A DNA stretch of 64,000 nt from Eledone cirrhosa (Eukaryota; Mollusca; Cephalopoda; Octopoda; Eledonidae): contig OZ024740.1 in assembly GCA_964016885.1 (NCBI GenBank), positions 1,574,595-1,638,594 on the forward strand, read 5' to 3'. The position numbers were made by a program, and so were the translations under genes. Of the stretch, positions 1 to 12,800 are shown in pieces. A model generated the notes under the pieces. That model saw only the letters and a list, made by a program, of their open reading frames with translations, did no database searches and had not been told where the DNA came from. How positions within the stretch are numbered: position 1 is the first letter of the stretch; each line of letters starts with the position of its first letter.

Positions 1-2429
1 CACGATGGTCAAGCGGTAGTAGATGACGGATGCTATATAAGTATTCGCCACCTCCGCTCGACCTTTCAGGGATAGTTTGCACTGGGCCCACTTCTGGGTG
101 AGTGCAAACACCCTGGCCGTTACCTCGTTCCAGTTTTTCTCCACCTGGAGGTCTGGTCCGAACCAGACCCCAAGCAGCTTCACCGGGCCCTCCGTCCAGC
201 GTCCAACGACGTCATTGGAGGGCATCGGTTTGCCTCTCCATGTTCCGAGTTGCAAACCGACGGACTTGTCCCGGTTCAGCTTGGTTCCTGTAAACCTTTC
301 ATATTCCTCCAGTAAGGTGCCGATCTCACCGATTTGCGAGGTTTTCGACACCATTACTGTCACGTCATCGGCGTAGGCCGACGCCGCTTTCTGCAATCCC
401 GGTTCCAAAGGGATGCCCTGCAACCGCTCCAACTTCCGCAGTAGTGGCTCAAGAGCCAGCACATACAGAAGGGAGGAGAGAGGGCATCCCTGTCGGATGG
501 ATCGCATGATTTGGAACAGCTCCGAGAGGTGGCTGTTCACCTTGACCCTTGAGCAGACGTTGCTGCTGTGCATCGCAGCAATCCAACCCCTGAAAACGGG
601 TCCGAAGCCTGCCGCCGCGAGCACCGCATCCAGGTAACGATGGTCAACCCTATCGAAAGCTTTAGATTGATCCAAGTTGATCAGGGCCCCACCAAAGCCG
701 GGTTCATTCCCTACCCTCTCTATGATGTATCGCATAAGGTGGAGATGGTCGTGAATGGACCTGGACAGGATTGCACATGTCTGCGCTTCTCCCACCAGGT
801 TTCCGACGACAAGCGCCAACCTCTTCGCTAACACCTTGGCCAAAATCTTTAACTCTGTATTTAGCAGAGTTATGGGCCTGAAGTTACTTATGCCAGCCCC
901 CTTGTTCTCATCCTTCCTCACCAGCATAACTATGCCCTTGGTCACAGAACTGGGAATTCTCCCGTTCTGCTGCCAGTTGCAGTAGACTGCTTCGAGGATA
1001 TCGGAGAACAAGTCCAGCATCGCTACATATAGCTCGTATGGTAGACCATCGACACCCGGGGATTTGCGTTTGCTGCATTGGCTCAGCGCCGCCCCTATCT
1101 CAGCAGCTGAAATCGGCCTTTCGCAGGACTTCGCCTCCGCGTCCGAGAGGCGTGGCAGACCGTCGAGGTATGGATTGAAATCCATAGTCTCACCCGGCGC
1201 GCTGCCCCTCTCGAACAGTCGTGCAAAGTGCCGCTGAAAGGCCGCACACATCTGCCCAGGTTCAAGGATCACACGCCCATCCTGGTCCTTCAAAGACCGA
1301 ATCGTGGACTTGTTCCCACTTTTTGCCTCTGTCACTCGGGCCCAGCTCACAGCTTTGGCTCCCTAATTACCCAGAGCACGTATTTTACTCCTGACAACGC
1401 AGCCTTCATGCTTCACCTCAAAGAACTAGTCTAAGGCCATTCTTGATGCCAGCACGCCGGCTACATTGCCACTCCTAATCGCCTCTTCTACTCTATCTAC
1501 TAATTCCCTTTCCGTCTTGTTCCTATCCCTTGCTAATTCCTGACTAAATCCTATCGATTCTATTCTAATTGCTCTCTTAAGAGAGCTCCACCACCTGTTG
1601 TTGACAATTGCCCCTGTCAAGCTCTGCTTAACTAACGTGCTAATCCGTTTACTGTAAGCTTTGCTTGTCGGTAAGGACAAGTTCAGCTTCCAGTAACCGG
1701 GTCCCTGTCTATGGGTTCTATCAAGGTTGGCTATGCAGGTCACTAACTTGTGATCCGAATAGTCAACCATGAACATTTTTGGACAGCTAAATGTGTCCCT
1801 ATCCTTCTCTCTAACTAGGACCCTATCTAGGTACGACCTAGATGTTCCGCTGCGATTGGTCCACGTCCATAGTGGTACAGTCGGAAAATCTAGTCGATAT
1901 CTATCAGCCAGGTCAAATCGGCCGATTAACCTTTTGAGGCTTTTACACCCCCCTCTATTGGCACATGCCCCTACATAGTCCCAACGTGCATCCAGGATAC
2001 CATTCCAGTCCCCCCACTAAAAGCAAGGAGCGGGACGTTCCCAGAAAAGTTTCCAGACGTTGGAAGTATTCTGGCCACGCTGCCCAAAAAGGGGCGTACA
2101 CAGCAATTAGTCTAAGGGCTCCACTTTCACTACTGTCGACGTCTAAAACCACCAGTTGACCCTCCGGGTCCAGGTGCACCTTCTGTATGGCGAGGCCTAG
2201 GTGTTTTCGCAGCAGAACGACAACTCCCCCCCCCCCCCGGTTGACAGAGAGATGCGAAGATCTCAAAGTCGTCGAAGAGGGGCGCCAGTTGGTGCTCGCT
2301 GCTGATCCTGGACTCGCAAATAGCCATTACATCCATTCTATGCGACCTGAGATCGTTTAAAAGTTTGCCTTGTTTCCAAGACAGTCCCAGGCCGCGTACA
2401 TTCAGACACCCAACTCTTATATCAGCCAT
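1..2429 (-). pseudogene. LINE ORF2 (EEP endonuclease + reverse transcriptase), broken, runs off left edge
   Basis: Starts at ATG 2429 with an endonuclease opening (IRVGCLNVRGL). A frameshift lies at the C-run near 2227-2238 and a second at the C6 run near 2015. In the third frame the catalytic GDWNG is intact and leads to YSDHKLV near 1750, the typical end of the endonuclease fold. Two in-frame TAG stops follow at 1426-1428 and 1363-1365. From 1362 to base 1 the frame appears open and holds the RT core: KSPGVDGLPYELY, RPITLLN, LDQSKAFDRVDH, IRQGCPLSSLLY and AYADD (near 364-378). The RT catalytic residues are therefore intact, while the protein as a whole cannot be made from this copy. Both frameshifts lie in homopolymers, so they could be assembly errors; the two stops are less easily explained that way. 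Confidence 0.85.
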
Positions 2430-2450
2430 GTTGGTTAAAAGAGGAAGGAC

Positions 2451-4163
2451 CTACCTGTTCGGCTCCTGAGGAGCAGGTTGCACAATATCCATGGGCGTAT
2501 TGGAGGGGTTGTTTGGTGGGATGTTGTTCTGTGGTGGAGTGGGGGTGTTTGGTGAGGTGTGGGTGGGGAAACGTTTCAAGAGGACGCGGTTATAGGGTCG
2601 AGTACATGTTTTCCCCACGTCCTCAGGAAAGTTCTCTCTTAGTTTTGCATAGGTGTCCATTGGGAGTCTTATCATTTTTAAATGCGGTTTGTTGGCCGCG
2701 CTTGCAAAGAATTGCCCTTCAGTTTCCACCGAAGGGTCTTTGTGTATTGTTTTTACTAGTTCTTTGTTATTTGTGTTAATGTATGTATACTGTTTTATTT
2801 GTGTTGTGTTTGTTTGTTGTTCTTGTGTGTGCTTACGTTTTGTTGTATGTGTTATGTTTTGGGGTGGGGCGGATTTTGTTTGTTCTGTTTGTTTTGTTTT
2901 TGTTGGTGGTTGTGTGTTTGTTTCGTTTATGTTCGAGTGGTGCTTTCTTTTTTTCCTTTTTACAGGTTGGAAGGGTCCCCCCTCTTCGTCACTAGGTGCC
3001 GTTTCAGCTGGGTCCTCGTCCGTGCTGTCGGGTAGTGGTGTATTTTGGGGTTTTGTTGTGTTTGTGTGTGTTTTTGGAGTTGTTTTGGGTGGGGCCGTGT
3101 CTTGTGTTATTTTTCCGTGTTGTTTTTGTTGTTGTTGTGGTGGTGGTGGTGGTAGTGTGTGGGGTGTAGGCAAAAGAGCCTTTTTTTTTGTCAATTGAGG
3201 ACAGGCAGCCCTTAGATGACCCCTGCTTGAACAGTAGTAACATATGGGCCTCCTACCCTCGGCTGAAATGTATATAAATGTTTCTCCATCGAGGGACACC
3301 CTCTGTGGTATTCTAGCTATTCGTTCTGGTCTCATTTGGACCAGAACCTCCACGCTCAAACCGCCGAAAACGTCTGTGGTGACTTCTCCTACTGAGAGGA
3401 TTCCGTCCTCGTCTTCTAAAAATCCTGTTAGTACCCAGGAAATGCATGCATTTGGCCGGATTCCGGAGACCCTTATTTTCTGCGTTCTTTTCCCTAAATA
3501 TGTGGGGAAAAATGTATGTAGCTTGGAAACAATTGGCGCCACAGAGTATTTCCTGGCCGTCAATTGATCCTTCATTAGCACCGTTATATTCCCATAGAGT
3601 GGCCCGTTTTGTATGAACGATATATCACTCCACACATTTTTTAGAACCAGCTCAATTTCTTTTTGGGATAATTGAGCTGGTTTCCTTGTTATGTTGGAAA
3701 TTGTTCTGAAAGATATCGTTCTTAGTGTCGTGTCTCTTTTGATTTCTTTTGGGGAGGTGATTGTGAAGTCTCCTCCTTCTTTGAAAGTTACATACTGTTT
3801 TGCTTCCTTCATCTTTGCTCTCAGAGTTGTAATGTCCAGTTGCTTGCAGGTCTGTGTTTTCCGGACCGCCTGTGCAAAGGAGGCACCAGTAGTGGGTTCG
3901 CTTTGTTTGGTGCTATCGTTATTTTTTCCTTGGTTGGTGTTGTGACTATTGCTGTTATTGTCATTGTTGTTTTTCTCTGCGTTTATGTGACTTTCTGGGT
4001 TTTCACCCATTTTTACAAATTTTTCTTTTAATTCCGTGTTCCATGTTTCTTTTGCAGAAGTGAGGAGGGAAGACTTAGATCCTTGTGCTTCTAGCTTCTC
4101 TGTATCACCTTTCTTAGGGGGCGTGGCTTTCTCATTAGGATGAGATGTGAAAATTCCGTCCAT
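2451..4163 (-). CDS. LINE ORF1, gag-like RNA-binding protein with CCHC knuckle
   Basis: An open frame of about 570 codons on the minus strand. I prefer the ATG at 4163 (MDGIFTSHPNEK); an in-frame ATG at 4256 would add a hydrophobic leader that looks like untranslated sequence. Order: basic and polar N-terminus rich in Lys, Asn and Gln; a globular middle that looks like the RRM-like domain of L1/Tx1 ORF1; one CCHC zinc knuckle (CYYCSSRGHLRAAC, Cx2Cx4Hx4C); then a low-complexity Pro/Thr/Gln/Lys tail. In this family ORF1 binds the element RNA and assembles the particle used for target-primed reverse transcription. The frame is intact, unlike ORF2 21 bases downstream. It belongs to the element, not to the host. 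Confidence 0.8.
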   Translation of the reverse strand: MDGIFTSHPNEKATPPKKGDTEKLEAQGSKSSLLTSAKETWNTELKEKFVKMGENPESHINAEKNNNDNNSNSHNTNQGKNNDSTKQSEPTTGASFAQAVRKTQTCKQLDITTLRAKMKEAKQYVTFKEGGDFTITSPKEIKRDTTLRTISFRTISNITRKPAQLSQKEIELVLKNVWSDISFIQNGPLYGNITVLMKDQLTARKYSVAPIVSKLHTFFPTYLGKRTQKIRVSGIRPNACISWVLTGFLEDEDGILSVGEVTTDVFGGLSVEVLVQMRPERIARIPQRVSLDGETFIYISAEGRRPICYYCSSRGHLRAACPQLTKKKALLPTPHTLPPPPPQQQQKQHGKITQDTAPPKTTPKTHTNTTKPQNTPLPDSTDEDPAETAPSDEEGGPFQPVKRKKRKHHSNINETNTQPPTKTKQTEQTKSAPPQNITHTTKRKHTQEQQTNTTQIKQYTYINTNNKELVKTIHKDPSVETEGQFFASAANKPHLKMIRLPMDTYAKLRENFPEDVGKTCTRPYNRVLLKRFPTHTSPNTPTPPQNNIPPNNPSNTPMDIVQPAPQEPNR

Positions 4164-4377
4164 TTCTATTAGTTTGCCGTAATAAATTTTTAACTGGAAA
4201 ATTCGCCCCAAAAAGGGGCGAAAATAAATAAACTCAAAGTTTGACGACCAAGGCAAGGGGTTAACGTATATTACAGTATAAAAAAATTAATCAAAACTCA
4301 CTTTTGAGTAAGTAAATCCAACTCGGTAGCCGAGCTTGTTCACACACGTCAACACACGTCTCTCGTATACGAGATGT

Positions 4378-5294
4378 TATGTGAGATATTATGTGAGGTA
4401 AAGCCTTTACTATAAAAATACAATAGTATATATAGAGTAATGTAAATGTTATGTGAGATATGTGAGGTAAAGCCTTTACTGTGAAAATATAATAGTATAT
4501 ATAGAGTAATGTAAATGTTATGTGAGATATGTGAGGTAAAGCCTTTACTGTGAAAATACAATAGTATATATAGAGTAATCTAAATGTTATGTGAGATATG
4601 TGAGGTAAAGCCTTTACTGTGAAAATACAATAGTATATATAGAGTAATGTAAATGTTATGTGAGATATGTGAGGTAAAGCCTTTACTGTGAAAATACAAT
4701 AGTATATATAGAGTAATGTAAAAGTTATGTGAGATATTATGAGAGGTAAAGCCTTTACTGTGAAAATACAATAGTATATATAGAGTAATGTAAATGTTAT
4801 GTTAGATATTATGTGAGGTAGAGCCTTTACTGTGAAAATACAATAGTATATATAGAGTAATGTAAATGTTATGTGAGATATGTGAGGGAAAGCCTTTACT
4901 GTGAAAATATAATAGTATATATAGAGTAATGTAAATGTTGTGTGAGATATGTGAGGTAAAGCCTTTACTGTGAAAATACAATAGTATATATAGAGTAATG
5001 TAAATGTTATGTGAGATATTTGAGGTAAAGCCTTTACTGTGAAAATACAATAGTATATATAGAGTAATGTAAATGTTATGTGAGATATGTGAGGTAAAGC
5101 CTTTACTGTGAAAATACAATAGTATATATAGAATAATGTAAATGCTATGTGAGATATGTGAGGTAAAGCCTTTACTGTGAAAATACAATAGTATATATAG
5201 AATAATGTAAATGCTATGTGAGATATGTGAGGTAAAGCCTTTACTGTGAAAATACAATAGTATATATAGAATAATGTAAATGCTAAAGGGTTAA
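4378..5294. repeat. 69-bp minisatellite derived from a TTAA-flanked MITE end
   Basis: About 13 tandem copies of a 69-bp unit (the 'aagccttt' landmark recurs at 4401, 4470, 4539 and so on). The last copy ends in aatgctaaaggg-ttaa (to 5294). That is the terminal inverted repeat of the MITEs at 27034 and 62829. Reversed, the unit reads as the first ~69 bases of those MITEs. Open frames across the array reflect the period being a multiple of three and are not genes. Confidence 0.9.
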
Positions 5295-5423
5295 ATAAAG
5301 TAAAAACTTCAAATTTTAATCTGATGCACTTTTGTATTTTTTAAGAATGTTTTGCTAATACAATTTTGTGTGGAACAGAATGTTAAGAGTTAGAAAATTA
5401 AGTAAATGAAACATTTATTTCAG

Positions 5424-5530
5424 ACTTTTTGATGTCTGTCTATCAAACTTTCCATGAACTCCTCGGCACTTCTCGGGAAATGTACACGGCCTTGGCCCAC
5501 AGTATGAAGTTACTAACAAACCAAGAACTG
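5424..5530 (+). CDS. Internal exon 1 of a putative OSBP/ORP-family gene
   Basis: A 107-base exon between an acceptor (tttattt-cag, 5421-5423) and a donor (ctg-gtaagg). Two bases complete a codon from an unseen upstream exon, then the frame reads FLMSVYQTFHELLGTSREM and onward to NQEL, ending on a codon boundary. The segment is probably helical. Joined to exon 2 it resembles the pre-sterol-domain helices of oxysterol-binding proteins, which carry lipids between membranes. Upstream exons are not in this window; a LINE and a MITE-derived array lie directly upstream. Codon use is GC-richer than the surrounding AT-rich DNA. The exon call is fairly firm, the family name is not. Confidence 0.6.
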
Positions 5531-5644
5531 GTAAGGGAAGTTTTATATAACTTTGATAACATTCGGCTAGCATTGGCCCAGGCCATGTCTAACTTAATAG
5601 CACCACCTGGCAAAGTCTTTCAAATCAGGATTTGGACAATATGG

Positions 5645-5812
5645 CCCACTCAATCATCATCATTGTCATTTTACGTCTGCTTTTCCTTGCTTGCAAGGGT
5701 GGGACACTGAAAAAGTTTACATGTACCTCGCGACCCGGATTGAACGCAACACCAGGATCTCCACCATCTCTAGTACCTACCACTAGGCCACAGAGACAAC
5801 TACAACTCAAGT
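5645..5812 (-). mobile_element. tRNA-derived SINE, intronic
   Basis: On the minus strand there is an A-box-like TGGCCTAGTGG (near 5790) and a B-box-like GCGTTCAATCC (near 5740), followed by an unrelated body and a short TGATGATGAT tail near 5650. It sits in the intron between exons 1 and 2. Confidence 0.65.
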
Positions 5813-5815
5813 AGA

Positions 5816-6200
5816 GAGTTTACGGAGACATATCTGGGTGTAGAAGGTTCATCCCGGAATATTTGGAGGAATTTGTCGAAAGACTTCTTGAATTTTATGG
5901 GATCTGTTTCTGTTTTAATGTGTTTTGGTGTAAGAGAAGCAGTTGAGGTGAAATATATATATATATTTTTTACTTATTGTTATACCATCCCTGTATCTAA
6001 ACATGTATTGAGTACTACCCTCGTCTGTGGTTGTCCTAGTTTCCATAGCGTGAACATTTCACATACATTTTCTGATGATTTCTAAAGAATGAAACAGCTC
6101 TAGTCTTGTATGTAGAAGTCATTTCTAATGATTCTTTCTATTCACTGTAAATGGACAGCTGAAATAGAGCAAATGATTTAGACACAGGTGTAGACTCTGG
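5816..6200. other. Intronic sequence, nothing recognised
   Basis: Moderately AT-rich single-copy sequence with a short (TA)n near 5952. I see no coding frame or repeat family. Confidence 0.5.
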
Positions 6201-6204
6201 AGAG

Positions 6205-6395
6205 AGTGGGGTAGGGGGAGGGGAGGGAGGGGTGGATAGAGGGAGTGGAGAGAGAGGGAGGGACAGAGTGTGTGTAGAGAGGGGAGGGAGAGTGAGTGGG
6301 AGAGGAAGGGAAGGGGTGGGGTTGAGTGGGAGAGAGAGAGGGACGGAGGGTGAGAGAGAGGGAAAGAGAGTGAGTGGGTGAGAGAGAGAGAGCAA
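6205..6395. repeat. GA-rich polypurine tract
   Basis: About 190 bases of almost uninterrupted purine (gagagagggagg-type) on the plus strand just before the exon 2 acceptor. The opposite strand therefore lacks stops and gives spurious Ser/Leu/Pro frames. Confidence 0.85.
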
Positions 6396-6447
6396 TGTGA
6401 TTCTACATACTTTATATTACACTCACTATTATGTTGGTGTCCGTCAG

Positions 6448-6625
6448 GTGGTTGAGGCCCAGCTGAAAGAGGAGAAAGAGAAGTCCCGTGTCCTAGAGGA
6501 AGCACTACATGCTTTAGCCACAGAACACCATGAATTGGAATGCAGTTTCAGTTCTAACCAATACCCGTCACGTTTCTATGACACTGATGATGATGAATTC
6601 TATGACTGTGATGCCCAGAGTTTAG
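6448..6625 (+). CDS. Internal exon 2 of putative OSBP/ORP-family gene
   Basis: A 178-base exon between an acceptor (gtccgtcag, ends 6447) and a donor (tttag-gtaagt). It starts on a codon boundary, matching the phase-0 end of exon 1, and ends with one base of a split codon. Translation: a charged coiled-coil-like stretch (VVEAQLKEEKEKSRVLEEAL), then ALATEHHELECSF, then an acidic patch DTDDDEFYDCDAQSL. OSBP relatives have a similar order: a helix of the LEExLxxLAxxHxxLE type followed by acidic DEFxD sequence. The acidic DEF(Y/F)D patch also occurs in related lipid-transfer proteins, so paralogue assignment is open. Confidence 0.65.
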
Positions 6626-6861
6626 GTAAGTCATCAATAACTGATCAATACTTCGATTATATCACATCTCTTCTTGGTCAGAATTTTTTTTTTTTCAGTG
6701 TTTCACTTTTTTATGTTTTTGTTTCTATTGATTTTCTTTTTAAGGTTTGTTTTTTTTTGTTTTTTTTTCATATTTGTCTTGTTGTCATTGATCAGGTCAG
6801 ATGAGAATTAGGTTGGGCTGTTGGGGAGGTTGGGGTAGTTGGCAGGGGTACTACTTGCTTC

Positions 6862-9800
6862 AAGTAGTACCTGGGACTATTACCAGCTGTGGTGAGGCCT
6901 ACATTTCACATCTGACCTGGGACTATTACCGGCTCTGGTGAGGCCTACATTTCACATCTGACCTGGGACTATTACCAGCTATTGTGAGGCCTATATTTCA
7001 CATCTGACCTGGGACTATTACCAGCTCTGGAGAGGCCTACATTTCACATCTGACCTGGGACTATTACCAGCTATTGTGAGGCCTACATTTCACAGCTAAC
7101 CTGGGACTATTACCAGCTATGGTGAAACCTACATTTCACATCTGACCTGGGACTATTACCAGCTATGGTGAGGCCTACATTTCACATTTGACCTGGGACT
7201 AATACCAGCTTTGGAATGTCTATATTTCAATTCTGACCTGAGACTATTACTAGCTATGGTAAGGTCTATATTTCAAATCTGACCCGGGACTAATACCAGC
7301 CAAGGTGAGGTGTGCATTTCACAACTGACCTGGAACTATAACCAGCTCTGTTGAGGCCTATATTTCACATCTGACCTGGGACTATTACCAGCTCTAGTGA
7401 GGCCTACATTTCACATCTGACCTGGGGCTATTGTGAGGCCTACATTTCACAGCTAACCTGGGACTATTACCAGCTATGGTGAAACCTACATTTCACATCT
7501 GACCTGGGACTATTACCAGCTGTGGTGAGGCCTACATTTCACATCTGACCTGGGACTATTACCAGCTATGGTGAGGTCTACATTTCACATCTGACCTGGG
7601 ATTATAACCATCTCTGGTGAGATCTACATTTAACATCTGACCTGGGACTATTACCAGCTCTGGTAAGGCCTACATTTCACATCTGACCTGGGACTATTAC
7701 CAGCTATGGTGAGATCTACATTTCACATCTGACCTGGGACTATTACCAGCTCTGGTAAGGCCTACATTTCACATCTGACCTGGGACTATTACCAGCTATG
7801 GTGAGACCTACATTTCACATCTGACCTGGGACTATTACCAGGTCTGGTGAGCTCTACATTCCTCATCTGAACTGGGACTATTAACAGCCAAGGTGAGGTC
7901 TACATTTCACATCTGACCTGGGACTAATACCAGCTTTGGAATGTCTATATTTCACATCTGACCTGGGAATATTGCCAGCCAAGGAGAGGTCTAAATATCA
8001 CATCCAAACTGGGACTATTACCATCTCTGATGAGGCCTACATTTCACATCTGACCTGGGACTATTTCCAGCTCTGGTGAGGTCTACATTTCAAATCTGAC
8101 CTGGGATTATTACCAGCTATGGTGAGGCCTACATTTCACATCTGACCTGGGACTATTACCAGCTCTGTTGAGGCCTACATTTCACATCTGACATGGAACT
8201 ATTACCAGCTATGGTGAGGCCTACATTTCACATCTGACCTTGGACTATTACCAGTTCTGGTGAGGCCTACATTTCACATCTGACTTGGGAATATTACCAG
8301 CTCTGGCGAGGCCTACAGTTCATATCTGACCTGGGACTATTACCAGCTATGGTGAGGCCTACATTTCACATCTGACCTGGGACTATTACCAGCTCTGGTG
8401 AGGCCTACATTTCACATCTGACCTGGGACTATTACCAGCTCTGGTGATGTCTACATTTCACGTCTCATATGGGACTATTGCCAGCTTTGATGAGGTCTAC
8501 ATTTCACATCTGACCTGGGACTATTTCCAGCTATGGTGAGGCCTACATTTCACATCTGACCTTGGGGCTATTACCAGCTGTAGTGAGGTCTAAATTTCAC
8601 ATCTCACTTCGGACTATTACCAGCTGTCGTGAGGTCTACATTTCATATCTGACCTGGGACTATTACCAGCTATGGTGAGGCCTACATTTCACATCTGACC
8701 TGGGACTATTACCAGCTCTGGTGAGGCCTACATTTCATATCTGACCTTGGACTATTAACAGCCAAGGTGAGGTCTACATTTCACATCTGACCTGGGACTA
8801 ATACCAGCTTTGGAATGTCTATATTTCACATCTGACCTGGGAATATTGCCAGCCAAGGAGAGGTCTAAATATCACATCCAAACTGGGACTATTACCAGCT
8901 ATGGTGAGGCCTACATTTCACATTTGACCTGGGACTAATACCAGCTTTGGAATGTCTATATTTCAATTCTGACCTGAGACTATTACCAGCTATGTTAAGG
9001 TCTATATTTCAAATCTGACCCGGGACTAATACCAGCCAAGGTGAGGTGTGCATTTCACAACTGACCTGGAACTATAACCAGCTATAGTGAGGTCTACATT
9101 TCACATCTGACCTGGAACTATTACCAGCTATAGAGGCCTACATTTCACATCTGACCTGGGACTATTACCAGCTCTGGTGATGCCTACGTTTCACATCTGA
9201 TCTGGGACTATTATCAGCTCTGGTGAGGCCTACATTTCATATCTGACCTGGGACTATTTGCAGCTATGGTGAGGCCTACATTTCACATCTGAGCTGGGAC
9301 TATTACCAGCTCGGGTGAGGCCTACATTTCATATCTGACCTGGGACTATTTCAAGTTATGGTGACACCTACATTTCACATCTGACCTGGGACTATTACCA
9401 GCTCTGGTGACGCCTACATTTCACATCTGACCTGGAACTGTTACCATCTCTGGTTAGGCCTACATTTAACATCTGACCTGGGACTATTTCCAGCTATGGT
9501 GACACCTACATTTCACATCTGACCTGGAACTATTACCATCTCTGGTGAGAACTACATTTCACATCTGACCTAGAACTATTACCAGCTCTGGTGAGGCCTA
9601 CATTTCACATCTGACCTGGGACTATTACCAGCTATGGTGAGGCCTACATTTCACATTTGACCTGCGACTAATACCAGCTTTGGAATGTCTATATTTCAAT
9701 TCTGACCTGAGACTATTACCAGCTATGGTAAGGTCTATATTTCAAATCTGACCCGGGATTAATACCAGCCAAGGTGAGGTGTGCATTTCACAACTGACCT

Positions 9801-12800
9801 GGAACTATAACCAGCTATGGTGAGGTCTCCATTTCACATCTGACCTGGGACTATTATCAGCTCTGGTGAGGCCTACATTTCACATCTGACCTGGGACTAT
9901 TATCAGCTCTGGTGAGGCCTACATTTCACATCTGACCTGGGACTATTATCAGCTCTGGTGAGGCCTACATTTCATATCTGACCTGGGACTATTAGCAGCT
10001 ATGGTGAGTCCTACATTTCACATCTGACCTGGGACTATTACCAGCTGGGGTGAGGCCTACATTTCACATCTGACCTGGGACTATTTCCAGCTATGGTGAC
10101 ACCTGCATTTCACATCTGACCTGGAACTATTACCATCTCTGGTGAGACCTACATTTCACATCTGACCTAGAACTATTACCAGCTATGGTGAGGCCTACAT
10201 TTCACATCTGACCTGGGAATAATACCAGCTCTAGTGACACCTGTATTTCACATCTGACCTGGAACTATTACCATCTCTGGTGAGGCCTACATTTACCATC
10301 TGACCTGGGCCTATTTCCAGCTATGGTGACACCTACATTTCACATCTGACCTGGAACTATTTCCATCTCTGGTGAGAACTACATTTCACGTCTGACCTAG
10401 AACTATTACCAGCTTTGGTGAGGCCTACATTTCACATCTGACCTGGGCCTATTACCAGCTCTGGTGAGGCCTACATTTCAATTCTGACCTGGGACTATTA
10501 CCAGCTCTGGTGAGGTCTATATTTCACATCTAACCTGGAACTATTACCAGCTGTGCTGAGGCCTACATTTGACATCTGACCTGGTACTATTACCAGCTCT
10601 GGTGAGGCCTACATTTCATATCTGACCTGGGACTATTACCAGCTGTGGTCAGGCCTACATTTCACATCTGACCTGGGACTATTACCAGCTCGGGTGAGGC
10701 CTACATTTCACATCTGACCTGGGACTATTACCAGCTCGGGTGACGCCTACATTTCACATCTGACCTGGGACTATTTCAAGTTATGGTGACACCTACATTT
10801 CACGTCTGACCTGGGACTATTACCAGCTCTGGTGACGCCTACATTTCACATCTGACCTGGAACTATTACCATCTCTGGTGAGAACTACATTTCACATCTG
10901 ACCTAGAACTATTAACAGCTCTGGTGAGGCCTACATTTCACATCTGACCTGGGACTATTACCAGCTGTGGTCAGGCCTACATTTCATATCTGACCTGCAA
11001 CAATTACCAGCTATGGTGGGGCCTACATTTCACATCTGACCTGGGACTAATACCAGTTATGGTGAGACCTACATTTCACATCTGACCTGGAACTATTACC
11101 ATCTCTGGTGGGACCTACATTTCACATCTGACCTGGGACTATTACCAGCTCTGGTGACGCCTACATTTCACATCTGACCTGGAACTATTACCATCTCTGG
11201 TGAGGCGTACATTTAACATCTGATCTGGGACTATTTCCAGCTATGGTGACACCTACATTTCACATCTGACCTGGAACTATTACCATCTCTGGTGAGAACT
11301 ACATTTCACATCTGACCTAGAACTATTACCAGCTGTGGTGAGGCCTACATTTCACATCTGACCTGGGACTATTACCAGCTATGGTGAGGCCTACATTTCA
11401 CATTTGACCTGGGACTAATACCAGCTTTGGAATGTCTATATTTCAATTCTGACCTGAGACTATTACTAGCTATGGTAAGGTGTATATTTCAAATCTGACC
11501 CGGGACTAATACCAGCCAAGGTGAGGTGTGCATTTCACAACTGACCTGGAACTATAACCAGCTATGGTGAGGTCTCCATTTCACATCTGACCTGGAACTA
11601 TTACCAGCTCTGGTGATGCCTATATTTCACATCTGACCTGGGACTATTATCAGCTCTGGTGAGGCCTACATTTCATATCTGACCTTGGACTATTACCAGC
11701 TGTGGTCAGGCCTACATTTCACATCTGACCTGGAACAATTACCAGCAATGGTGGGGCCTACATTTCCCATCTGACCTGGGACTAATACCAGTTATGGTGA
11801 GACCTACATTTCACATCTGACCTGGGACTATTGCCAGCTCGGGTGAGGCCTACATTTCAGATCTGACCCGGGACTATTTCCAGCTATGGTGACACCTACA
11901 TTTCACATCTGACCTGGAACTAGTACCATCTCTGGTGATTCCTACATTTCACATCTGACCTAGAACTATTCCAGCTCTGGTGAGGCCTACATTTTACATC
12001 TGACCTTGAACTATTACCAACTCTGGTGAGGGCTACATTTCACATCTGATCTGGGACTATTACCAGCTATGGTGAGGTCTACATTTCACATCTGACCTGG
12101 GACTATTACAAGCTATTGTGAGGGCTACATTTCACATCTGACCTGGAAATATTACCAGCCAATGTGAGGTCTACATTTCACATCTGACCTGGGACTATTA
12201 CCACATTTGGTGAGGTCTACATTTCACATCTGACTTGGGAATATTACCAGTTATGGTGAGGCCTACATTTCACATCTGACCTGTAACTATTGCCATCTAT
12301 GGTGAGCGATACATTTCACATCTGACCTGGGACTATTACCAGCTATGGTGAGGTCTACATTTCACATTTGACCTGGGACTAATACCAGCTTTGGAATGTC
12401 TATATTTCAATTCTGACCTGAGACTATTACCAGCTATGGTAAGGTCTATATTTCAAATCTGACCCGGGACTAATACCAGCCAAGGTGAGGTGTGCATTTC
12501 ACACCTGACCTGGAACTATTACCAGCTATAGAGGCCTACATTTCACATCTGACCTGGGACTATTTCTAGCTCTGGTGAGGTGTACATTTCACATCTGACC
12601 TGGGGCTATTACCAGCTCTGGTGAGGTCTACATTTTCCATCTGACCTTGGAGTATTACCAGCTATGGTGAGGCCTACATTTCACATTTGACCTTGGGCCT
12701 ATTACCAGCTGTAGTTAGGTCTACATTTCACATCTGACCTGCAACTATTTCCAGCTATGGTAAGGCCTACATTTCACATCTGACCTGGGACTATTACCAG

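Larger units (their letters stand above)
1..4260 (-). mobile_element. L1/Tx1-like non-LTR retrotransposon, 3' end outside window
   Basis: Read on the minus strand, a gag-like ORF1 (4163 to 2451) is followed after about 21 bases by an endonuclease/reverse-transcriptase ORF2 (2429 leftwards), which runs off the left edge of the window. Two ORFs with a zinc knuckle in ORF1, an apurinic-type endonuclease, and RT motifs of the type RSIxDxLHLxRxII and LDQSKAFDRVDH fit the Tx1 branch of the L1 group. Clade assignment is by recalled motif pattern only. The 5' end is near 4260-4340, where the sequence gives way to the 69-bp array. No target-site duplication can be judged because the 3' end is missing. 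Confidence 0.8.

Noticed and set aside
2513..3198. Phe/Val/Cys-rich plus-strand frames that look like membrane proteins
   Set aside because: Antisense shadow of the Pro/Thr/Gln/Lys-rich tail of LINE ORF1.
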